Shown here piece after piece: positions 9,686-17,399 of a stretch of 64,000 nucleotides of DNA. The DNA is taken from assembly GCF_000519125.1 (NCBI RefSeq), contig NZ_JAEX01000005.1, forward strand, positions 188,501-252,500. Direction: 5' to 3'. The notes under the pieces were generated by a model that saw nothing but the letters and a program-made list of their open reading frames with translations, had not been told where the DNA came from and searched no databases. How positions within the stretch are numbered: position 1 is the stretch's first letter; every line of letters begins with the position of its first letter. Origin of the DNA: Desulfocurvus vexinensis DSM 17965 (GTDB lineage Bacteria > Desulfobacterota > Desulfovibrionia > Desulfovibrionales > Desulfovibrionaceae). The translations under genes and the position numbers were made by a program.

Positions 9686-10417
9686 ATGATCACCGCCAGG
9701 AACGTGCACAAGTATTTCTACGTGCCGGAGAAGATCCACGCCCTGAACAACGTGTCCCTGTCCGTTGCGGCGGGGGAGACGGTGGTGGTCATCGGGCCCT
9801 CGGGCTCGGGCAAGTCCACCTTCCTGCGCTGCCTGAACCGCCTGGAGTACGCCGACGCGGGCGAGATCACCATCGACGGCATGGACGTGCTGCACCCCGA
9901 CAGCGACATCAACGCCATCCGCGCCGAGGCCGGGATGGTCTTCCAGCAGTTCAACCTGTTTCCGCACAAGACGGTGCTGGACAACCTGACCATGGCCCAG
10001 ATGGTCGTGCGCAGGCGCGGGCGCGAAGAGGCCGAGGCCAAGGCCCGGGGGCTGCTGGCCAAGGTCGGCATCGGCGACAAGGAGGCCGTGTACCCCGACC
10101 AGCTCTCGGGCGGCCAGAAGCAGCGCGTGGCCATCGCCCGCGCCCTGTGCATGGACCCCAAGGTCATGCTCTTCGACGAGCCCACCAGCGCCCTGGACCC
10201 GGAGATGGTCGGCGAGGTGCTCGACGTGATGAAGGACCTGGCCCGGGGCGGCATGACCATGGTGGTGGTGACCCACGAGATGGGCTTTGCCCGCGAGGTG
10301 GCCGACCGCGTGGTGTTCATGGACCAGGGCGCCGTGGTGGAGCAGGGCACCCCGGATCATTTCTTCCAGAACCCGACCCACGAGCGGACCAAACTGTTCC
10401 TGAGCCAGATTCTCTAG
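9686..10417 (+). CDS. Amino acid ABC transporter ATP-binding protein, GlnQ type
   Basis: 243 residues, full length. Walker [11 protein letters not shown]-loop in [14 protein letters not shown], signature [15 protein letters not shown], Walker [15 protein letters not shown] and H-loop [14 protein letters not shown] are all present. It energises import of a polar amino acid with the two preceding genes. The ATG is one base after the permease stop, with GGAGG inside the end of the permease gene, so translation is coupled. A strong terminator ends the operon at 10447. Confidence 0.95.
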   Translation: MITARNVHKYFYVPEKIHALNNVSLSVAAGETVVVIGPSGSGKSTFLRCLNRLEYADAGEITIDGMDVLHPDSDINAIRAEAGMVFQQFNLFPHKTVLDNLTMAQMVVRRRGREEAEAKARGLLAKVGIGDKEAVYPDQLSGGQKQRVAIARALCMDPKVMLFDEPTSALDPEMVGEVLDVMKDLARGGMTMVVVTHEMGFAREVADRVVFMDQGAVVEQGTPDHFFQNPTHERTKLFLSQIL

Positions 10418-10446
10418 GCTGGCGGAACGCAGGGCCGCGAAACGGC

Positions 10447-10480
10447 GCGGGCCGCGCCCCCAGGGAGGGGCGCGGCCCGC
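10447..10480 (+). terminator. Terminator after the amino acid ABC operon
   Basis: Perfect 14-bp stem GCGGGCCGCGCCCC / GGGGCGCGGCCCGC with a 6-base loop, followed by GTTGCGTTT. It lies between the convergent ABC operon and the PilZ gene and may act both ways. Confidence 0.8.
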
Positions 10481-10507
10481 GTTGCGTTTGCCGGGGCGCG
10501 AGGGGGG

Positions 10508-11074
10508 TCAGGCCAGGGTTTCGTACCAGGCCCGGGCCCGGCCCCGGGGGGCCTGGGCGGGCGCGGCGGCCGCGACCCTGGGGCCGCAGGCGCCCGCGCG
10601 GCAGACCAGGGCCGCCAGCCGGTCCACCCCGCGCCCGCGCAGGTCGAACAGGTGCAGGGCGCCCGCCGCCTTGACGAAGCGCGCCCGGGCGATGAACTCC
10701 AGGGCCAGCTCGGCGCCGCCGCTCACGGCCTCGGCCCGGCGGACCTCGGCCAGCAGCAGCAGGGCCAGGGGCGCCCCGGCGTCGTCGAGCTCCAGGCGGA
10801 CCAGGAAGCGCCGCCCGGCGAAGGCTCCGGCCCGGGTGGCGGCGAGCCTGCGGCTGGTGATGCGCAGGCCCATGCCCCCGGCGGAGAGGTTGGCCAGGTG
10901 CAGGCTGTAGGCCCGCGACGCGTCGCGGCCAAGCTGCGGGGGGCCCAGGGTGGCGGGGTCGGCGATGTCGCCCGGGCCCAGGGTGTCGGCGAACCACAGG
11001 GCCAGGTCGAGCACCTGGGCAGGGGCAATGGCCGCGCGGTAGTCGCGGCGCCGGGGGACGGATGCGGCGGTCAT
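10508..11074 (-). CDS. PilZ-domain protein
   Basis: 188 residues from ATG 11074. PilZ domains bind c-di-GMP with an RxxxR motif and a downstream D/NxSxxG. Here RRRDYR lies near the N-terminus, but the main domain is marked by HLANLSAGGMGLRI (NLSAGG), with ITSRR just after. The rest is alanine- and leucine-rich with no membrane helix, so the protein is cytosolic. It lies 26 bases behind a second PilZ-like gene, probably under the same promoter (11519-11547). Output is unknown: motility, exopolysaccharide or adhesion are usual roles. An upstream in-frame ATG at 11113 would overlap the neighbouring gene and is less likely. Confidence 0.75.
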   Translation of the reverse strand: MTAASVPRRRDYRAAIAPAQVLDLALWFADTLGPGDIADPATLGPPQLGRDASRAYSLHLANLSAGGMGLRITSRRLAATRAGAFAGRRFLVRLELDDAGAPLALLLLAEVRRAEAVSGGAELALEFIARARFVKAAGALHLFDLRGRGVDRLAALVCRAGACGPRVAAAAPAQAPRGRARAWYETLA

Positions 11075-11100
11075 GGCGGAACCCTGGGTGCTGCGCGCGG

Positions 11101-11463
11101 CTAGCGCCCCCACTGCGACCAGGGCAGCAGGTGGTTGTCGCGCAGGGTCTGCTCCAGAGTGGCGTCGGCCACCTCCAGCGGGGGAGCGAGGGCCACGCCG
11201 CAGCGTGAGCCGTCGGTCCAGACCACGTGCCCGGCCTGGCCGCCCAGCAGCGCGTCCAGGCCCCTGGGCAGCTCGGCCAGGGACACGCGGTCGCCGGGCG
11301 CGGGCTCGGCCTCGGGGCCGGTGGGCAGCAGGGTCATGTGCAGCCCGGTGCGGCTCAGGCCTTCCAAGGTGCCCATGATTTCGTAGGTGTCCTTGAGGTT
11401 CAGGGTCACGAATCCGATGCCTTCGACGGTCATGCGCGGGCTGCGTCTGCGTTCGGTCTGCAT
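11101..11463 (-). CDS. Small PilZ-like protein
   Basis: 120 residues. It begins MQTERRRSPRMTVEGIGFV, where RRRSPR fits the c-di-GMP RxxxR motif at the usual N-terminal place. The second motif is degenerate: GLSRTGLHM keeps SxxG but lacks the preceding Asp/Asn. This may mean weak or no c-di-GMP binding. It is the first gene of a two-gene unit with the PilZ protein downstream. A good promoter lies 56 bases before the start. The longer open frame upstream of 11463 reads through that promoter and was not used. Confidence 0.7.
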   Translation of the reverse strand: MQTERRRSPRMTVEGIGFVTLNLKDTYEIMGTLEGLSRTGLHMTLLPTGPEAEPAPGDRVSLAELPRGLDALLGGQAGHVVWTDGSRCGVALAPPLEVADATLEQTLRDNHLLPWSQWGR

Positions 11464-11518
11464 GGGTCTGTCCTGTGGCTGTACGGCGGTTGAGATCGCG
11501 CAGGTCGTTGTGTTCCAG

Positions 11519-11547
11519 TATATACGCGCGGCGGGCTTCCAGGTCAA
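11519..11547 (-). promoter_or_regulatory. Sigma-70 promoter for the PilZ gene pair
   Basis: On the minus strand TTGACC (11547-11542), a 17-base spacer, then TATATA (11524-11519). This is the best consensus-like promoter in the region and points at the PilZ start at 11463. Confidence 0.65.
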
Positions 11548-11630
11548 CGGCCCGGAACGGGCTGGCGGGGGCGCGCTGGCGGCTTGCCCGCAGCCGGGCC
11601 TTGGGCTATCCTGGCGGGCAGGAGGCGGCG

Positions 11631-11876
11631 ATGTCGGCATTCGAACACCCCGTGACCGTGGGCTGCGAGGCCTCGCGGGCAATCATGCGCTGGACCGTGG
11701 CCACCCACGAGGGCCTGGGCCTGTTCGACCGCACGGCCATCGGCTTCAAGGCGCTGCTCTCGGGCGAGCGCCTGGCCCGGGTGGGCACGCCCGACCTGGG
11801 CGACCCGCACCCGACCCCCGGGGCGGCCAAGGTGCCCGAGCTGGTGGAAGGCGCCATCCTCGACGCCCGGGCCTGA
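11631..11876 (+). CDS. Small conserved-looking hypothetical protein
   Basis: 81 residues, MSAFEHPVTVGCEASRAIMR at the start and a GDPHPTPGAAKVPELVEGAI segment later. A clear AGGAGG 6 bases before the ATG supports translation. No signal peptide, membrane helix or known motif was seen. It is convergent with the thioredoxin gene, 8 bases from its stop. Function unknown. Confidence 0.65.
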   Translation: MSAFEHPVTVGCEASRAIMRWTVATHEGLGLFDRTAIGFKALLSGERLARVGTPDLGDPHPTPGAAKVPELVEGAILDARA

Positions 11877-11884
11877 GCCCCCGG

Positions 11885-12319
11885 CTACAGCGCCCCGCGC
11901 ACCCAGGCCGCGATGTCCCCGGCGGGCAGGGCCCCGCTGATGCGGCCCGCCTCGCGCCCCTGGCGGAAGAGCACCAGCGTGGGCACGCTGCGTATGCCGT
12001 GGCGCATGGCGGCGTCCTGGGCGGCGCTCACGTCGCACCTGGCCAGGAGCACCCCCGGGGCCAGGGCCCGGGCGGCCTGCTCGAACTGCGGGGCCATCAT
12101 CCGGCACGGCCCGCACGACGGGGACCAGAAATCCACCACCACGGGCAGGTCGTTGCGGGCCACGAGGCGCTCCAGGCCGGGGCCGTCCAGGTCCCGGGGC
12201 TGGCCCGGCAGCAGGGGCGCCTGGCAGCGCCCGCACAGCGGGGCCTTGCCCAGCCGGTCGGCGAGCACCCTGTTCACCCCCGCGCAGGCGGGGCAGGTGA
12301 CGTGTACGGTGCCTTGCAC
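11885..12319 (-). CDS. trxC: Thioredoxin 2 (zinc-ribbon thioredoxin)
   Basis: 144 residues. An N-terminal zinc ribbon (CPAC near residue 9 and CGRC near 29) precedes a thioredoxin fold with active site WSPSCGPCRMM and the cis-proline loop SVPTLVLF. TrxC-type proteins reduce disulfides in the cytosol and often serve in oxidative stress. The start is GTG with AAGGAG 8 bases upstream. The gene stands alone, convergent with a small hypothetical and divergent from the coiled-coil gene at 12411. Confidence 0.92.
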   Translation of the reverse strand: MQGTVHVTCPACAGVNRVLADRLGKAPLCGRCQAPLLPGQPRDLDGPGLERLVARNDLPVVVDFWSPSCGPCRMMAPQFEQAARALAPGVLLARCDVSAAQDAAMRHGIRSVPTLVLFRQGREAGRISGALPAGDIAAWVRGAL

Positions 12320-12410
12320 TTGACTCGCTCCTTGTTCTCGTGTGTGCTGCCCTTGGAGCTAATCATTTCCGGCGCGGGCGCAAGCCCGCCCGGCCATCCG
12401 GAGGTGCCCC

Positions 12411-12689
12411 ATGCGCCTGTTCGTCCCCTCCCTGGCCCTGGCCGCGCTGCTGGCGGCCTTCTGCGCCGGTCCTGCCCTGGCGCAGACCGATTCCTTCGCC
12501 CGCACCAAGCTCGCGGCCCAGGACAAGCGCATCGAGACCCTGGAGGCCCAGATCCGCGCGCTGACGGTGCTGGCGGAGAGTCAGAAGACCCAGATCGCCG
12601 AGTTGCAGCGCAAGTCCGAAGCCAACCTGAAGCTCATCAAGGCCCTGGCGGGCGCCCTGCCCCCGGCGGCCCAGCCCGACGCGCCCTGA
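12411..12689 (+). CDS. Exported small coiled-coil protein
   Basis: 92 residues. A signal peptide (MRLFVPSLALAALLAAFCAG, cleavage after ALA) precedes a heptad-rich segment (RIETLEAQIRALTVLAESQK and TQIAELQRKSEANLKLIKAL) that should form a periplasmic coiled coil, ending in a proline-rich tail. GGAGG stands before the ATG. It is followed 18 bases later by another small gene. No family was recognised; an outer-membrane-associated or Lpp-like structural role is only a guess. Confidence 0.7.
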   Translation: MRLFVPSLALAALLAAFCAGPALAQTDSFARTKLAAQDKRIETLEAQIRALTVLAESQKTQIAELQRKSEANLKLIKALAGALPPAAQPDAP

Positions 12690-12707
12690 GCCGCGCGCAT
12701 CCAGGCC

Positions 12708-12914
12708 ATGACCACCGACCGCGACCTGCTCACCGTGTGGACGGCCTCGGCCCTGTCCGAGTCCAGTTCCAGCAGCATCTCGCAGGCGCTGCGTCGCTAC
12801 GCGGGCGACCTGCTGCGGGCCGAGCTGCGCCACGAGCCGCTGTTCACCGACCTGCGCGAGCGCAAGACGGCCATTGAGGCCGAGGCCGGGCGGGTGTTCC
12901 AGGGCTGGGCCTGA
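12708..12914 (+). CDS. Small hypothetical protein
   Basis: 68 residues with a serine-rich stretch (ASALSESSSSSISQALRRYA) and a charged helical C-terminal half (ELRHEPLFTDLRERKTAIEA). No signal peptide. The ribosome-binding site is weak, but codon usage is that of the neighbours, and it follows the coiled-coil gene closely and ends just before a strong terminator. Function unknown. Confidence 0.5.
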   Translation: MTTDRDLLTVWTASALSESSSSSISQALRRYAGDLLRAELRHEPLFTDLRERKTAIEAEAGRVFQGWA

Positions 12915-12956
12915 GCCCGGCGCGGGCTGCGGCGGACTGGGCTGGGCCGCAACGGA

Positions 12957-12992
12957 CGCGAAAGACCCCGGGGGAACCAGGGGTCTTTCGCG
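12957..12992. terminator. Bidirectional terminator
   Basis: Perfect 13-bp stem CGCGAAAGACCCC / GGGGTCTTTCGCG with a 10-base loop. It sits between the small gene on the plus strand and the LysR gene on the minus strand, with TTT after it on the plus strand. Confidence 0.85.
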
Positions 12993-12994
12993 TT

Positions 12995-13909
12995 TCAGGC
13001 CGGGGGGGCAGCCTCGCAGGCCTGGGCGTGGCTGGCCAGGATGGCGTCCACGAAGCGGCGCACCAGCGGGGTTTCGCGCTCCCGGGCCCAGGCGATGGAA
13101 AACTCCACCGGGGGCAGGCGGCCTTCGATGGGCCGCAGCAGCACCCCGGGCCGGGGGATGCTGGTCATGCCCCGGGGCAGCAGGGTGATGCCCAGCCCGG
13201 CGGCCACCAGGGCGGTCATGGTGTGCTTGACCAGCGAGACGTGGATCAGGTCCGGGCAGACGCCCGCCTCGCTGAATGCGGCCACGATGGCGTCGTAGAG
13301 CGCGGGGTTGGCCCGGCGCTGGAAGATGAGCAGCGGCTCGCCCTCCAGGTCGGCCAGGCGCACCGTGTCGCCCCCGGCCAGGCGGTGGCCCTCGGGCAGG
13401 GCCATGATGTAGGGCTCGCTGGCGTAGCGCCGCACGACGAGTCCCTTGGTATGTTTCTGGAACAGGCGCACGAAGCCCACGTCCAGGCAGCCCTCGCGCA
13501 GCATGGCCAACTGCTCCATGGAGTTGAGCTGTTCGAGCTGGATGCAGACCTGGGGGTTGTCCTGGCGGAAGGCGCGGATCAGGCAGGGCAGGCGCCCGCC
13601 CTCCAGGGCCGGGCCAACCAGCCCGATGCGCAGGGCGCCGCCCCCGCCCTGGGCCATGAGCCCCACGGCGCGCGCGGTTTGGTCCACCCGGGCCAGGATG
13701 CCCCGGGCCTCGGCCAGCAGGTAGCCGCCCTCGGCGGTCAGGGCCACGCTGCGGCTGGTGCGCACCAGCAGCCGCGCGCCCAGGGCCTCCTCCAGCCTGC
13801 GGATGGACTGGGACAGGGGCGGCTGGGAAATGTTCAGCCGCTGCGCGGCCTTGCCGAAATGCAGCTCCTCGGCCACGGCCACGAAGTGGCGCAACTGGCG
13901 CAGCTCCAT
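12995..13909 (-). CDS. LysR-family transcriptional regulator
   Basis: 304 residues from ATG 13909, giving the standard start MELRQLRHFVAVAEELHFGK; GGAGC lies 8 bases upstream. The winged helix-turn-helix occupies about 1-60 (AAQRLNISQPPLSQSIRRLE), followed by a PBP2-like effector domain (ALRIGLVGPALEGGRLPCLI). LysR proteins usually control the divergent gene. Here that is the carboxymuconolactone-decarboxylase-like gene 98 bases away, which suggests control of a redox or aromatic response. The effector is unknown. Confidence 0.92.
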   Translation of the reverse strand: MELRQLRHFVAVAEELHFGKAAQRLNISQPPLSQSIRRLEEALGARLLVRTSRSVALTAEGGYLLAEARGILARVDQTARAVGLMAQGGGGALRIGLVGPALEGGRLPCLIRAFRQDNPQVCIQLEQLNSMEQLAMLREGCLDVGFVRLFQKHTKGLVVRRYASEPYIMALPEGHRLAGGDTVRLADLEGEPLLIFQRRANPALYDAIVAAFSEAGVCPDLIHVSLVKHTMTALVAAGLGITLLPRGMTSIPRPGVLLRPIEGRLPPVEFSIAWARERETPLVRRFVDAILASHAQACEAAPPA

Positions 13910-14007
13910 ATCAATACGCTCCGTGTCTTGATTGTCGCTGTAAAATATATTGGATGTCTTGATAGCCTGGGCGTAGCGTCCCGTCAAGACCTGCCAAGGA
14001 GGCGCAC
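13910..14007. promoter_or_regulatory. Divergent regulatory region between lysR-type gene and CMD-like gene
   Basis: An AT-rich island (TAAAATATATT at 13941-13951) in otherwise GC-rich DNA. ATCAA (13910-13914) and TTGAT (13928-13932) form a dyad with a 13-base centre, and a second TCTTGAT follows at 13957-13963. The dyad fits the loose T-N11-A form of LysR boxes but touches the regulator start codon, so autorepression is plausible. The assignment is tentative. Confidence 0.4.
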
Positions 14008-14403
14008 ATGGACGACGGACGCTATGCCAGAGGGTTGCAACGGCTGGGGGAAATCGACGGGGACGCCGGGCGCAAGGTGATGGAATCGCTGGCGGACATT
14101 GCGCCCGATCTGGCGCGCTACATCATCGAGTTCCCCTTCGGGGACGTGTATTCGCGCCCCGGCCTGGGCCTGCGTGAGCGCGAGATCGCCACCGTGGCTG
14201 CCCTGGCGGCCATGGGCAACGCCGCGCCGCAGCTGGCGGTGCACGTCCACGGCGCGCTCAACGTGGGCGTGCAGCCTGCCGAGATCGTGGAGGTGGTCAT
14301 CCAGATGGCCGTGTACGCGGGGTTCCCGGCGGCGCTCAACGCCATGGCCGTGGTCCGCGAGGTGTTCGCGCAGCGGGGGGTGGGGCCATGCGCCGGGGCG
14401 TGA
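14008..14403 (+). CDS. Carboxymuconolactone decarboxylase-family protein
   Basis: 131 residues, all-helical. It carries the family core ARYIIEFPFGDVYSRPGL, LREREIATVAALAAMGNAAP and LAVHVHGALNVGVQPAEIVE. There is no CxxC, so it is not an AhpD-type thiol peroxidase; it resembles the gamma-carboxymuconolactone decarboxylase branch. AAGGAGG precedes the ATG. It is divergent from, and probably controlled by, the LysR protein. The last 16 bases overlap the next gene. Substrate unknown; a ring-cleavage role in this organism is not shown by any neighbour. Confidence 0.85.
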   Translation: MDDGRYARGLQRLGEIDGDAGRKVMESLADIAPDLARYIIEFPFGDVYSRPGLGLREREIATVAALAAMGNAAPQLAVHVHGALNVGVQPAEIVEVVIQMAVYAGFPAALNAMAVVREVFAQRGVGPCAGA

Positions 14404-14873
14404 GCGCGGCGCGGGCGGGCGCCCTGGCGCTGCTGCTGGCCCTGGGGCTGGGCGCCTGCCAGGGGCCCGAGGGCGGGCCGCTCCGGTCCGGGGGCGGGGT
14501 CGGGGTCGTGCTGGAAGGCTTCGAGCAGCCCCGGGCCCTGGCCGTGGACGCCCACGGGCTGCTCTACGTGGCCGATGGCCGTGGGCGGGTGGCCTGCGTC
14601 ATGGCCGACGGCCAGCGCGTGTGGCTGGACGCCGCCCAGGCCCCGGGCTCCGGCCTGGCCATGGCGGTGTCCGCCGTGGTCGTGGATGGCCGGGGGCGGG
14701 TGGCCGTGGCCGACCCTGCCAGCGGGCAGGTGCTGCGCCTGGAGCCCGGGGGCGCACGCCGGGTGCTGGTCAGTGGACTGGCCGAGCCCGTGGCCCTGGC
14801 CTGCGACCGCGACGGCGGGCTGTACGTGGCCTGCCAGGGCGACGGCACCGTGCGGCACATCCCGGCCCCGTAG
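14388..14873 (+). CDS. Short lipoprotein with NHL-like repeats
   Basis: 161 residues. A signal sequence ends in the lipobox LGLGAC, so the protein should be lipid-anchored. The body carries about three NHL/SMP-30-like units (EQPRALAVDAHGLLYVADGR, VSAVVVDGRGRVAVADPASG, AEPVALACDRDGGLYVACQG). A full propeller needs five to seven, so the protein must oligomerise or is a truncated version. It overlaps the CMD-like gene by 16 bases and is probably co-expressed. Ligand unknown. Confidence 0.72.
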   Translation: MRRGVSAARAGALALLLALGLGACQGPEGGPLRSGGGVGVVLEGFEQPRALAVDAHGLLYVADGRGRVACVMADGQRVWLDAAQAPGSGLAMAVSAVVVDGRGRVAVADPASGQVLRLEPGGARRVLVSGLAEPVALACDRDGGLYVACQGDGTVRHIPAP

Positions 14874-15071
14874 GCGCGGCGGGCGGCGCCCGGGGCGGTC
14901 TGGCCTTTGGGGCGCGCTGCCCGGCGGGGCAGGGCCGCCTCGGGCGTCTTGCGGCGGCAGGGCCCCGCGCGGGCGGGCCGCCCGGGGGACGCAACTCGCC
15001 CGCGCCCTCGGCGGGCGGGCGCCCGGGGCGAGGTGAGCGGTGCCGCCCCGCGCGGGCGGGCCGCCGGGGTG
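14874..15071. other. GC-rich intergenic segment
   Basis: 198 bases of very GC-rich DNA with several short inverted repeats (CGCGCGGGCGGGCCGCC appears near both 14966 and 15048). These may act as terminators for the two convergent genes. No gene or T-tract terminator was seen. Confidence 0.3.
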
Positions 15072-15353
15072 TTACGCCGCGCGGCGGGCGAACAGGCGCG
15101 CGGCCTGGTCCGCCGCCAGGTCCGAGGCGGGCAGGGCGGGCTCCCGGCCCGGCAGCACGCGGGCGTCGGGGGTGATATCCCCGCCCAGGTTGGCCTGGGC
15201 GCCGCGCGCGAAATGGGCCCGGAAGCAGCGGCGGCAGCCCTGGGCGCTGGCGCAGTAGCGCAGGACCAGCGCGGCCAGGGCCGGGCTGGCGCCCCGGGCA
15301 GCGGTGCGGTGGAAGTTGCAGGCGGCGTGGTGCGGGCAGTGCGGCGCGGGCAT
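15072..15353 (-). CDS. Small cysteine-rich protein
   Basis: 93 residues. The N-terminal half holds five cysteines in CPHHAACNFHR, then RYCASAQGCRRCFRAH, a layout able to bind a metal or Fe-S cluster. The C-terminal half (NLGGDITPDARVLPGREPA) has none. AGGGAGG precedes the ATG. Similar CPxxxxC...YC...C..C small proteins are common in sulfate reducers, but I know no function for them. It is monocistronic as far as can be seen. Confidence 0.65.
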   Translation of the reverse strand: MPAPHCPHHAACNFHRTAARGASPALAALVLRYCASAQGCRRCFRAHFARGAQANLGGDITPDARVLPGREPALPASDLAADQAARLFARRAA

Positions 15354-15554
15354 GGGGCCTCCCTGGTGCGGTGGTGCGAGGTGGGTCTTGCTCCGTATTC
15401 TCCGGTCCTTTCAGGGCCGCCCCGGTGCGGCAGCCCGGCTTCATCCTGCCCCGGGCGGGTGACGGGCCTGCGCGCGGCGGGTGACGATTGCGCGCCCGGC
15501 CCGCAGGACGGGATTGTCGGCTTCCTGCCCGGGCCTTCCTTTTGGTCGGCAAAG

Positions 15555-15570
15555 CCTACGTTTTTGTAGG
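15555..15570. promoter_or_regulatory. Inverted repeat upstream of the sigma-54 promoter
   Basis: CCTAC-GTTTTT-GTAGG, about 55 bases before the -24 element; a second short dyad TGCACGGCATGCA follows. The distance suits an enhancer-binding protein site. Confidence 0.4.
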
Positions 15571-15620
15571 TTTCTGCACGGCATGCACGGGTTTATCCAT
15601 TAGATTCAAGCCATTGCTCT

Positions 15621-15637
15621 TTGGCATCGCCCTTGCT
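15621..15637 (+). promoter_or_regulatory. Sigma-54 (RpoN) promoter
   Basis: TTGGCATCGCCCTTGCT matches the -24/-12 form TGGCAC-N5-TTGC with exact spacing. The predicted start, about a dozen bases downstream, falls near the AGGAGG of the gene at 15659, giving a very short leader. rpoN itself lies at 33592. Confidence 0.72.
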
Positions 15638-15658
15638 CCTGTTGCCCAGGAGGCACCG

Positions 15659-16609
15659 ATGCGAACCGTCAGCACCCCGTACGGCGCGATCCCCGTGGCC
15701 GGACCCGTGGAGTTCCACCCCGGGGGCGGGGTGCGCGCCTGCATCCCGGCGGCCCGGGTCACGCTGCACACCGCGCTGGGGCCGCTCGTGGCGCAGCATT
15801 CCACCGACGACCTGCGGCGGCGCGAGGTCGCCGCGCTGACCTTCCACGGCAACGGGGCCCTGCGCGGCCTGTCCCTGGAAGAGCGCACCACGGTGCCCAC
15901 CCCGGCGGGGCCGGTGGACGCCGAGATGCTGACCTTCCACCCCTGCGGGGCCCTGGCGCGCGTGTTCCCCCTCAACGGCCGGCTTTCGGGCTACTGGACC
16001 GAGCAGGACGAGGCCCGGCTGGCCGGGCCCCTGGCCCTGCGCACGCCCCTGGGGCCGCTTGCGGCGCGCGTCATCTGCCTGCGCTTCGGGCCCGGCGGGC
16101 AGTTGCTCGGGCTGACCCTGTGGCCGGGCGAGGCCGTGGCCGTGCCCACCCCGGCGGGCGTGGTCGCGGCGCGCATCGGCGTGGCCCTGCGGCCCGATGG
16201 CACCTTGCGCAGCCTGGAGCCCGCCGCGCCCGTGGCCGTGCCCACGCCCGTGGGCCCGGTGCTGGCCTTCGACCCCGACGCCGTGGGCGTGAGCGGCGAC
16301 GTGAACTCCCTGGCCTTCGGCCCGTCCGGCGCCGTGGAGCGCGTGGCCACGGTGCGCACCGAGGTCCACGCCCGGCGGGCGGGGGACTGGCGCGCCGTGT
16401 ACGCCCCGCGCAGCCGCGAGAGCCTGTGCGGCGACACCGAGCGCGAGCCGGTGCCCATGGTCCTGGAATTCGGCCAAGGCGCGCTGGGCCTGCGCTGGGG
16501 CGCGGGCCCGCCCGAGGCGCGCGTGCCCCTGGCAGGCACGGAATTTTCCACCCGGCCCCACCTGGCCTTCCTGGACGCGGGCCTGGCGGCCCTGCGCTGC
16601 GGGGTGTAG
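15659..16609 (+). CDS. Repeat-containing protein of unknown function under a sigma-54 promoter
   Basis: 316 residues with no signal peptide or membrane helix. A loosely repeated unit of about 55-60 residues occurs at least four times. Each has a V/RTPxGP core followed by a beta segment and FxPxGxL: VSTPYGAIPVAG, VPTPAGPVDAEMLTFHPCGA, RTPLGPLAARVICLRFGPGG and VPTPVGPVLAF. This suggests a beta-rich solenoid or propeller. AGGAGG stands before ATG 15659; the open frame further upstream runs through the promoter and is not coding. The promoter form predicts activator-dependent, condition-specific expression. I do not recognise a function. Confidence 0.75.
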   Translation: MRTVSTPYGAIPVAGPVEFHPGGGVRACIPAARVTLHTALGPLVAQHSTDDLRRREVAALTFHGNGALRGLSLEERTTVPTPAGPVDAEMLTFHPCGALARVFPLNGRLSGYWTEQDEARLAGPLALRTPLGPLAARVICLRFGPGGQLLGLTLWPGEAVAVPTPAGVVAARIGVALRPDGTLRSLEPAAPVAVPTPVGPVLAFDPDAVGVSGDVNSLAFGPSGAVERVATVRTEVHARRAGDWRAVYAPRSRESLCGDTEREPVPMVLEFGQGALGLRWGAGPPEARVPLAGTEFSTRPHLAFLDAGLAALRCGV

Positions 16610-16716
16610 GCGCCGGGCGCCGTATCGCCCCGCGCCGTGGCATCCCCCGCATTTGACGCGCCGGGGTTTCGTGCTGATTCTTTGTTGTGGGCGCCGATGC
16701 GCCCCGGGAGAGAACC

Positions 16717-17310
16717 ATGCACCCGAGAATGCTGCTCATTGCCCTGGCCCTGCTGGCGGCGGCCCCGTGCCTGCCCGGGGCCCGGGCCGCAGCCCAGGAG
16801 GCGGCCCCGCCCGCCCGGGAGAATGCCATGACGCAAAACGACAACGGCGCCGGGGGCGGCGCGGCCAGCCCCACCGCCCGGCCCGATCCGCAGCGGCTGC
16901 GCGAGACGCTGACCCCGCTGCAATTCCATGTGACCCAGGAGGGCGGCACCGAGGCGCCCTTCGAGAACCCCTACTGGGACGAGCACCGCCAGGGCATCTA
17001 TGTGGACGTGGTGTCCGGGGAGCCGCTGTTCGCCTCCACGGACAAGTTCGACTCCGGCACCGGCTGGCCGAGCTTCACCCGCCCGCTGGCCCCCGGCGCC
17101 GTGACCAGCCACGAGGACCGCAGCCTGTGGGCCGTGCGCACCGAGGTCCGCAGCCGGGGTGCGGGCAGCCACCTGGGGCACGTCTTCGACGACGGCCCGG
17201 CGCCCACGGGCAAGCGCTACTGCATCAACTCCGCCGCCCTGCGCTTCATCCCCCGCGAGGACATGGAACGCGAGGGCTACGGCAGTTATCTGCACCTGTT
17301 CGAACCCTAG
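16717..17310 (+). CDS. msrB: Exported peptide-methionine (R)-S-oxide reductase
   Basis: 197 residues. A signal peptide ([20 protein letters not shown] to about residue 28) and a low-complexity linker precede the MsrB domain, which repairs R-methionine sulfoxide in proteins. Diagnostic segments are [46 protein letters not shown] and the catalytic cysteine in [12 protein letters not shown]. The CxxC zinc sites of some MsrBs are absent, as in the non-zinc form. Export places it in the periplasm, where it could repair oxygen damage. It is a single gene between terminators. Confidence 0.93.
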   Translation: MHPRMLLIALALLAAAPCLPGARAAAQEAAPPARENAMTQNDNGAGGGAASPTARPDPQRLRETLTPLQFHVTQEGGTEAPFENPYWDEHRQGIYVDVVSGEPLFASTDKFDSGTGWPSFTRPLAPGAVTSHEDRSLWAVRTEVRSRGAGSHLGHVFDDGPAPTGKRYCINSAALRFIPREDMEREGYGSYLHLFEP

Positions 17311-17333
17311 CGCGGGCCGGGGCCCGCAAACGC

Positions 17334-17367
17334 GAAGGGACGCCTCCCCCGGGGGAAGCGTCCCTTC
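17334..17367. terminator. Bidirectional terminator between msrB and the SulP gene
   Basis: Stem GAAGGGACGC / GCGTCCCTTC, with an inner TCCCCC/GGGGGA stem that extends it; TTCTCGTGCTT follows on the plus strand. It lies between convergent genes. Confidence 0.8.
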
Positions 17368-17399
17368 TCGTGCTTCTGGCGCAAAGGCCGCGCGCGGCC

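Noticed and set aside
7708-9711. Open frame of 667 codons antisense to the amino acid ABC genes
   Set aside because: Shadow of the binding-protein and permease genes, whose motifs and ribosome-binding sites are unambiguous.
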